The notes below the pieces were generated by a model, which was not told where the DNA came from, searched no databases, and worked only from the letters and a program-made list of their open reading frames with translations. Below, in pieces: positions 58,929 to 64,000 of a stretch of DNA of 64,000 nucleotides (within the stretch, counting starts at the first letter, position 1; every line of letters starts with the position of its first letter). This DNA comes from Sphingomonas faeni (lineage in GTDB: Bacteria; Pseudomonadota; Alphaproteobacteria; Sphingomonadales; Sphingomonadaceae): contig NZ_JAUSZF010000001.1 in the NCBI RefSeq assembly GCF_030817315.1, positions 2,588,501-2,652,500 of the forward strand. The letters run 5' to 3'. Both the position numbers and the translations under genes were made by a program.

Positions 58929-59711
58929 ATGGGAATGAACGAAACTTCCTCGACTTCCGCCTCAGGCCTGAGCCTGTTGCCCGACGGCATCGGAACGCTG
59001 ACCGCGATCCACTTCGCGATCATCGCGGTGCTGGCGGTTCTCGTCGTGATCGGCCTGATGTGGGGCATCAAGGCCAAGCGCAGCCGCACCAAGGCCGCGC
59101 ACGACGTCATCGCCAATGCCGAGGAAGCCGGCGTCCCGCCCGAGCCGATCACGACGAAACCGGTGGTCGAGGAGCGCAAGGCCGAGCAATCGCAGGCGCA
59201 GACGCAAATCGCGCGCGCGCCAGTTCCCGCGCCGGCCCTTGCCCCCGTCGCGCCGCCCCCCGCTCCCTCCGAACCTGCGCCGCCGGTTCGAAGCGCACCC
59301 GAACCAGCGCCGGTCCAGCGCGACGACGAGTTGACGGAAACGCCCCATCGTCTCGCCGACGAACCGATCGCCGCTGCGTCGCCGTTGGAGGCTAGCCCGG
59401 CGACCGAGGTTGCCGCGCCGGCTCCAGCTGAACCGGCGGCGGTCGAACCGGTAGCGTCGGCGCAGTCCTATGCGGACGGGCCCGTGACGCAGTTGAAGGG
59501 GCTCGGGCCGAAGGTCGCCGCGCAGCTTGGCGCGCTCGGCGTTTCGACGGTCGGCCAGATGGCGGCGCTATCGGAGAGCGAGGCGCAGGGCATCGATGCG
59601 CAGCTTGGCAACTTCACCGGGCGGATGGGTCGCGATCGCTGGATCGAACAGGCACGGTTGCTTGCAGCCGGCGACAAGGCGGGCTTCGAAGCGGTATTCG
59701 GCAAGCTTTAA
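58929..59711 (+). CDS. Membrane-anchored protein with C-terminal helix-hairpin-helix domain
   Basis: The 260-residue protein has one transmembrane helix (about 27-46: FAIIAVLAVLVVIGLMWGI), a basic stop (KAKRSRTK), then a Pro/Ala-rich low-complexity stretch (about 70-185). A C-terminal HhH domain starts at QLKGLGPKVAAQLGALGVST. Such HhH domains (as in L21-associated or DUF4332 proteins) bind nucleic acid or partners nonspecifically. The function is unknown. ATG 58929 or 58935; the first is in the annotated span. Confidence 0.78.
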   Translation: MGMNETSSTSASGLSLLPDGIGTLTAIHFAIIAVLAVLVVIGLMWGIKAKRSRTKAAHDVIANAEEAGVPPEPITTKPVVEERKAEQSQAQTQIARAPVPAPALAPVAPPPAPSEPAPPVRSAPEPAPVQRDDELTETPHRLADEPIAAASPLEASPATEVAAPAPAEPAAVEPVASAQSYADGPVTQLKGLGPKVAAQLGALGVSTVGQMAALSESEAQGIDAQLGNFTGRMGRDRWIEQARLLAAGDKAGFEAVFGKL

Positions 59712-59882
59712 GCCCCGCGCATGGTGGATTGGCAGTGTACAGAAGGCCTGCCATCGGTCTGTTCCGTTAACCGTGATCCGCACTGTTCGATGACGATTGG
59801 CTCTATGCTGCACGCGCGCCGACGGGCATGTCGGGCGCGTCGTACCTCGATGTAGGAGGGCGGCCGATATACAGGGCGATGA

Positions 59883-61139
59883 GTGCACATGCTGGTAACG
59901 ATGAGCGCAATGCTGTTGACCGCTGCACCCGTTCACCTGACGGCCGCGCCGGTTTCGTTACCCGGTGAAAGCGCGAGCGCGGCCCTCCCCGGCGCGGTTC
60001 CGTCGCCTTTTGCCAGCGATTTTCCGGCCGTCTTACAGATGGCGGCCGTACAGATGGCGGCCTCGCCACTTGCCTTGGCCACGTCGCTTCCGGCGATCGA
60101 AATCTTCGCCCAAGGGCTACCCACGCAGGACATTCCGCCGGTCGGGCCTGCTCCGTTGGGCACCCTGCCTGCCGAGCGAACTTCGAAGGATATCGTCGTC
60201 ACCGGCCGCAGGGAGACCGCGGGCGACCCGTTGCGCGCGGTCAATGCCGAGTCGTTCGCGGTGACGCAGAAGGTCGACGACGCGGTGATCGGTCCGGTCG
60301 CGCGGACCTACAAACGGGCCGTGCCGAGCCCGATTCGGCGCGGCATCCACAACTTCCTCTACAATCTGCGCGAGCCGATCGTCTTCCTGAACTTCCTGCT
60401 CCAGTTCAAGCCGGGCAAGGCGGCGGAAACGGTCGGGCGGTTCGCGATCAACTCGACGATCGGTGCGGCCGGCGTGATCGACATGGCGAAGCGCAAGCCG
60501 TTCCGCCTGCCGCGGCGCTCGAACGGGTTCGCGAATACGCTCGGCTATTACGGCGTCAAGAACGGGCCGTTCCTGTTCCTGCCGCTGGTCGGGCCGACGA
60601 CGATTCGCGATCTGCTGGGTGGCGCGGTCGATAGGCTGATCCTGCCGGTCGGCGTCGGCAAGCCGTTCACCAGCGCGTCGTACACGATCCCGGCGGGGAT
60701 CCTGGGCGCGCTCGACCACCGGTCCGAGTTCGACCAGACGCTGAAGGACCTGCACGACAATTCGCCCGATCCGTATGCGGCGACGCGGGCCTTCTATCTC
60801 AACCGGCGGCAGGCGGAGATCGACCACCTCCACGGGCGCGTCGAGGGCGATCCGGCGGGAATGTCGGGGCCGCCGCCGAGCGTGGTGCCGTTCGTGCCGA
60901 GCGATCTGGAGCCCGGGGCGGCAGCCGCTTCGGGGACGAATTCAGAGGTGCCGGCGGCGGACTCCAGCGGTGCACCTACCGTTGATGTACCCGCGGCGGC
61001 TTTCCCGGCTGCTCCGGCCGTCGATGTGCCGGCGGCGGCGCCCGCGGTTGCTGCTCCCGGTGGCGATGTGCCGGCGGCAGCGCCGGCGGCGGCTTCTCCC
61101 GGCGTCGACGCGACTAGCGGATCCGAAGCTCGCCCCTGA
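59883..61139 (+). CDS. MlaA (VacJ)-family protein without lipobox, with repetitive tail
   Basis: The 418-residue protein carries a full MlaA domain (about 115-300): GDPLRAVNAESFAVTQKVDD, RRGIHNFLYNLREPIVFLNF, GRFAINSTIGAAGVIDMA and ANTLGYYGVKNGPFLFLPLVGPTTIRD. MlaA removes phospholipid from the outer leaflet with the Mla system. The N-terminus is an Ala-rich signal-like region without cysteine, so no lipidation is seen. It contains KDIVVTGRRE before the domain, and ends in about 80 residues of Ala/Pro repeats (DVPAAAP). GTG 59883 or ATG 59889 start. Confidence 0.85.
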   Translation: MHMLVTMSAMLLTAAPVHLTAAPVSLPGESASAALPGAVPSPFASDFPAVLQMAAVQMAASPLALATSLPAIEIFAQGLPTQDIPPVGPAPLGTLPAERTSKDIVVTGRRETAGDPLRAVNAESFAVTQKVDDAVIGPVARTYKRAVPSPIRRGIHNFLYNLREPIVFLNFLLQFKPGKAAETVGRFAINSTIGAAGVIDMAKRKPFRLPRRSNGFANTLGYYGVKNGPFLFLPLVGPTTIRDLLGGAVDRLILPVGVGKPFTSASYTIPAGILGALDHRSEFDQTLKDLHDNSPDPYAATRAFYLNRRQAEIDHLHGRVEGDPAGMSGPPPSVVPFVPSDLEPGAAAASGTNSEVPAADSSGAPTVDVPAAAFPAAPAVDVPAAAPAVAAPGGDVPAAAPAAASPGVDATSGSEARP

Positions 61140-61156
61140 ACGAAGGAGGAGCCTTA

Positions 61157-61307
61157 CCGCCCCCTCTCTGTTCGTGCTGAGTAGAGACCGAGTAGCTCCG
61201 TCAGGAGCGTATCGAGGGCTCGTATCGAAGCACATGTCCCGCACCCCAACCTGTCCTTTGACACGCCGCTTCGACAAGCTCAGCAGCTACTCAGGACGAA
61301 CGGAGGG
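61157..61307. repeat. Degenerate palindromic repeat near mlaA 3' end
   Basis: ctctgttcgtgctgagtaga at the left and cttcgacaagctcagcagct with actcaggacgaacggag at the right are imperfect complements of the gaacgg/ctgag type. It appears to be a worn or expanded relative of the 10102 element. Confidence 0.55.
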
Positions 61308-61346
61308 GGCGCCTCACAAGCAAGGGGAGCAACTAACTCAACCCCG

Positions 61347-61457
61347 AGCACCTCCCCGGCGGAGGCCGGGGCCCAATTGGGGGACGTGGCAAACTTGAGT
61401 TAGCGCATAGTTACTGCGACCTTCCCATTTGGGCCCCGGCCTTCGCCGGGGGGAGGC
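61347..61457. repeat. Palindromic repeat, 'ggccccggccttcgccgggg' family, copy 4
   Basis: The left arm 61347-61381 starts agcacctccccggcgg; the right arm is about 61421-61457. The centre is about 40 nt and unrelated to the other copies. Together with the preceding repeat it accounts for most of the 370-nt gap between mlaA and the CorC-like gene; no gene is seen there. Confidence 0.88.
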
Positions 61458-61510
61458 GCATGCTGGGGGAGGCCGAGGGGAACCGTCCCCAACAGAGCCA
61501 AACCTTACCC

Positions 61511-62812
61511 TCAGACCTCACTCACGAGCAGCTTGTCGATCCGCCGCCCGTCCAGGTCGACGATCTCGAACTTCCACCCCTGCTCGACGAAGCTCTCGCC
61601 CTCGCCCGGCAGGTGGCGGAACACCGACAGCGCCAGCCCGGCGACCGTCGCGTAGTCGCGATCCTCGGGCAGGTCGATGCCGAGGCGGTCGGCGAGCGAG
61701 TCCGCCGCCATCGTCCCCGCCACCAACAAAGAGCCGTCGTCGCGCACCACCACCGAAGGCGCGTCGTCCGGGTCGGCGTCCGACTTGAACTCGCCGGCGA
61801 TCGCGGCAAGCAGATCGGCCGGCGTGACGATGCCTTCGAAATGACCGTATTCGTCGTGGATCAACGCCATCGGCACCTCGGCCTCGCGCAATGCCAGCAA
61901 CGCATCCATCGCGTCGATCTGGTCGATCACGACGGGGGCTTTCCGCATCAGCGCGCGCAGGTCGATCGGATCGCCGCGGAACAGCGCCGCGGCGATGTCG
62001 CGCGCCTGGACGACGCCCTTGACCGCGTCGATCGAGCCTTCGCCGACCGGCAGGCGGGTGTGCTGCGACGCGAGCAACGTCTCGCGGATCTCGTCGGGGC
62101 CCCAGTCGCAGTCGAGCCAGTCAATCTCGGTGCGCGGCGTCATCACTTCGCGGACCGGGCGATCCGCGAGGCGGACGACGCCCGAGATGATCGATCGCTC
62201 ATGCTCCTCGATGATTCCCGACTTCGACGCCTCGGCGACGATCATGTGGAGTTCTTCGGCGGTGACGTGCTCTTCCGATTCGCGGTTGAGCCGGAGCAGC
62301 TTGAAGATCAGCGCGCTGGTCGAATCGAGCACCAGCACGATCGGCGCGGTACCGATCGCGAGCCATCGCATCACCGGCGCCATGAACGAGGCGATCGCCT
62401 CGGGCGAGCGGAGCGCGAACTGCTTGGGGACGAGTTCGCCGATGATCAGCGACGCATAGGTCGTCAGGCCGATGACGATCGCGAAGCCAGCGGTCTCGGC
62501 GGTCGAGGCGGACAGGCCCCAGGCCTGCAACCGCGCGGCGGTCGGCATGCCGAGGCTGGAGCCCGAATAGGCACCCGCGAGAATGCCGATCAGCGTGATG
62601 CCGATCTGGACGGTCGACAGGAACTTGCCAGGATCGGCGGCGAGGACCATGGCGGCGCGCGCGCCCTTCTTGCCTTGGCGCGCCATCGCCTCGAGCCGGG
62701 CTTTCCGCGCGGAGACGATGGCGAGTTCGCTCATCGCGAACACACCGTTCAACGCGACCAGCGCGAGGATGATCGCGACGTCGATCCAGGGGAAGGGGGG
62801 AAGCGGTGCCAT
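61511..62812 (-). CDS. CNNM/CorC-type transmembrane protein (hemolysin C family)
   Basis: A 433-residue protein: DUF21/CNNM domain with four helices (about 1-190: DVAIILALVALNGVFAMSELAIVSARKARLE-like start), a CBS pair (about 205-330: REVMTPRTEIDWLD, LPVGEGSIDAVKGVVQARD, VPMALIHDEYGHFEGIVTPADLL) and a C-terminal CorC_HlyC domain (about 340-433). Such proteins take part in magnesium or cobalt efflux and tolerance. ATG 62812 follows aaagaggcggcgagcca; the longer frame is not conserved-looking. Confidence 0.9.
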   Translation of the reverse strand: MAPLPPFPWIDVAIILALVALNGVFAMSELAIVSARKARLEAMARQGKKGARAAMVLAADPGKFLSTVQIGITLIGILAGAYSGSSLGMPTAARLQAWGLSASTAETAGFAIVIGLTTYASLIIGELVPKQFALRSPEAIASFMAPVMRWLAIGTAPIVLVLDSTSALIFKLLRLNRESEEHVTAEELHMIVAEASKSGIIEEHERSIISGVVRLADRPVREVMTPRTEIDWLDCDWGPDEIRETLLASQHTRLPVGEGSIDAVKGVVQARDIAAALFRGDPIDLRALMRKAPVVIDQIDAMDALLALREAEVPMALIHDEYGHFEGIVTPADLLAAIAGEFKSDADPDDAPSVVVRDDGSLLVAGTMAADSLADRLGIDLPEDRDYATVAGLALSVFRHLPGEGESFVEQGWKFEIVDLDGRRIDKLLVSEV

Positions 62813-63007
62813 TGGCTCGCCGCCTCTTTGCAGGACAACGCCGCGTCGTACAACCGTCCTTGCGTAAAGCCGTGCGGATACTCGACATCGCCGCGCGATG
62901 ATGGTCATGGTCGGTTCAGTGCGCAGGCGGAACAATCGTCGCGAAGCCGGGTTGTCGGCCGTATCGGGCACAAAGCCGTCATCCATCACGTCTCAGGGAG
63001 ATTATCT

Positions 63008-63682
63008 ATGAAAACCAAGATGTTCGCAGGTGCTGCAATCGCCGCATTGATCGCCACCAGCGGCTGCACGACCGATCCCGAGACGGGTCGCCAGACGATT
63101 TCGAAGACCGCACTGGGCGGTATCGGTGGCGCGCTCGGTGGCTATCTGCTCGGCGACGTCGTCGGTGGACGGAGCGACCGGACCGAGAAGCTGCTGGGTG
63201 CCGGCATCGGCGGTCTCGCTGGCGCGGGCGTCGGCGCGTACATGGACAAGCAGGAGCGCGATCTGCGCGCGCGCACCGCCGGTACCGACGTGCAGGTCAT
63301 CCGCCAGGGCGACGACCTGGTGCTCAACATCCCGTCGGGCATCACCTTCGCCTATGATAGCGCGACGGTGCAGCCGCAGTTCCAGCGCACGCTCGATCAG
63401 GTCGCGGATACGCTGTCGCAGTACAACCAGACCTATGTCGACGTGTACGGGCACACCGATTCGACCGGCAGCGATGCATACAACCAGACGCTGTCGGAAC
63501 GTCGCGCGCGCTCGGTCGCGGATTATCTCTCGGGCCACGGCGTTCAGGCGGCGCGCATCGGCACGCGCGGTTACGGCAAGACGCAGCCGATCGCGTCGAA
63601 CGACACCGACGAGGGTCGCGCTGCGAACCGTCGCGTCGAGGTGAAGATCGTGCCGATCACGCAGAGCGATCTGCGCCAGTAA
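63008..63682 (+). CDS. OmpA-family lipoprotein
   Basis: A 224-residue protein with a lipoprotein signal (lipobox ATSGC, Cys20), a glycine-zipper segment (about 36-85: ALGGIGGALGGYLLGDVVGG) and a C-terminal OmpA domain that binds peptidoglycan: GITFAYDSATVQPQFQRTLD and VYGHTDSTGSDAYNQTLSERRA. It resembles YiaD-type proteins. ATG 63008 is preceded by agggagattatct. It is transcribed divergently from the CorC-like gene. Confidence 0.93.
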   Translation: MKTKMFAGAAIAALIATSGCTTDPETGRQTISKTALGGIGGALGGYLLGDVVGGRSDRTEKLLGAGIGGLAGAGVGAYMDKQERDLRARTAGTDVQVIRQGDDLVLNIPSGITFAYDSATVQPQFQRTLDQVADTLSQYNQTYVDVYGHTDSTGSDAYNQTLSERRARSVADYLSGHGVQAARIGTRGYGKTQPIASNDTDEGRAANRRVEVKIVPITQSDLRQ

Positions 63683-63719
63683 GGGATTCGGGGTGGGGAC
63701 GGATTGGCCGCTCCCCACC

Positions 63720-63787
63720 CGTTCGGGCTGAGCGAAGTCGAAGCCCAGCCGTTGCGCACCAGCCCTTCGACTTCGCTCAGGGCGAAC
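63720..63787. repeat. Palindromic repeat, 'gctgagcgaagtcgaa' family, 3' of the OmpA gene
   Basis: cgttcgggctgagcgaagtc pairs with gacttcgctcagggcgaacg; same core as the copy inside pccA. It is 38 nt past the OmpA gene stop. Confidence 0.86.
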
Positions 63788-63835
63788 GAAGAGTTGCATC
63801 CGTGGCTAGACCAGCAGCCGCGCGCGACGAGCCTG

Positions 63836-64000
63836 CTAAAACAACCGTCCGCCGTTCGGGACCTGCCCGGTCGGCGCAATCAGCACCACTTTCCCGTCCG
63901 CATCGGGAAAGCCGAGTGTCAGGACTTCCGACATCATCGGGCCGATCTGGCGCGGCGGGAAGTTGACCACCGCCGCGACCTGGCGGCCGACCAACGTCTC
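63836..64000 (-). CDS. CsaA-like tRNA-binding protein, partial (C-terminal)
   Basis: The last 54 codons of a gene that continues past the window edge. It reads TLVGRQVAAVVNFPPRQIGP followed by MMSEVLTLGFPDADGKVVLI, then PNGGRLF and a stop. This is the C-terminus of a CsaA/YgjH-type OB-fold tRNA-binding protein, which ends in this way (NGxRLF). Chaperone or tRNA-binding roles are described for the family. The start is outside. Confidence 0.82.
   Translation of the reverse strand, partial: ETLVGRQVAAVVNFPPRQIGPMMSEVLTLGFPDADGKVVLIAPTGQVPNGGRLF

Noticed and set aside
61460..63007. N-terminal extension of the OmpA gene on the plus strand
   Set aside because: Antisense to the CorC-like gene; the true OmpA lipoprotein starts at 63008 with a lipobox.

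Overview
The window looks like a chromosomal segment of a high-GC alphaproteobacterium, most probably a Sphingomonas or close relative. The evidence is the GC-rich coding style, the gene content (nusB-thiL-hppA, infA-maf-RNase-yacG, DUF1674, DUF2093, a zinc-free L36), two TonB-dependent receptors with an N-terminal IVVTG signature, and many short GC-rich palindromic repeats between genes. No phage, integrase, insertion sequence, CRISPR array or rRNA was seen, so this is mostly core chromosome. Species-level placement is inference.

Layout: 0.2-4 kb carries nusB, thiL and a K+-independent proton-pumping pyrophosphatase. 4-10 kb has a secreted S9 peptidase, a DNA methyltransferase with an apparent nuclease-like tail, infA, maf, an RNase E/G-like gene, yacG and tRNA-Phe. 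10-15.5 kb has purEK, gpmA, an M14 carboxypeptidase coupled to a lipoprotein, L36 and a HAD hydrolase. 15.7-18 kb has an L,D-transpeptidase-like protein followed by a decayed cluster: a twice-frameshifted glycosyltransferase, the tail of an oxidoreductase and the head of a DegT aminotransferase. 18-29.3 kb is envelope and transport: M16 protease, TonB receptor, sugar porter, spore-coat-U-like protein and a large MscS channel.

29.5-40.7 kb is the metabolic centrepiece, a propionyl-CoA to succinyl-CoA module. pccB, mce, an enoyl-CoA hydratase, scpA, bioB (biotin for the carboxylase) and pccA lie on the minus strand with several 4-nt start/stop overlaps. Facing them is a RamB/ScfR-like regulator, with TGCAA/TTGCA repeats in the shared 100-bp promoter region. 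Two small unrecognised proteins, one ribbon-helix-helix-like, sit inside the operon behind a 17-bp palindrome. Two genes, pccA and scpA, each contain an intergenic-type palindromic repeat inserted in frame, so the repeat is translated. This is the most unusual signal in the window.

40.7-64 kb: glnK-amtB behind a textbook sigma-54 -24/-12 element; purH; heparinase-like protein, rpe and an RsmB-type methyltransferase; DUF1674; thioesterase; clpB with a likely heat-shock promoter but a 2-nt frameshift; a second TonB receptor; M23 peptidase, DUF2093, xseA overlapping divergently with purD; an HHH-domain membrane protein; an MlaA homologue without lipobox; a CNNM/CorC-type protein; an OmpA-family lipoprotein; and the 3' end of a CsaA-like gene.

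Four single indels (two in the glycosyltransferase, one each in pccA and clpB) break reading frames. All are 1-2 nt insertions beside short runs or repeats, so residual assembly errors should be excluded before calling these genes dead.
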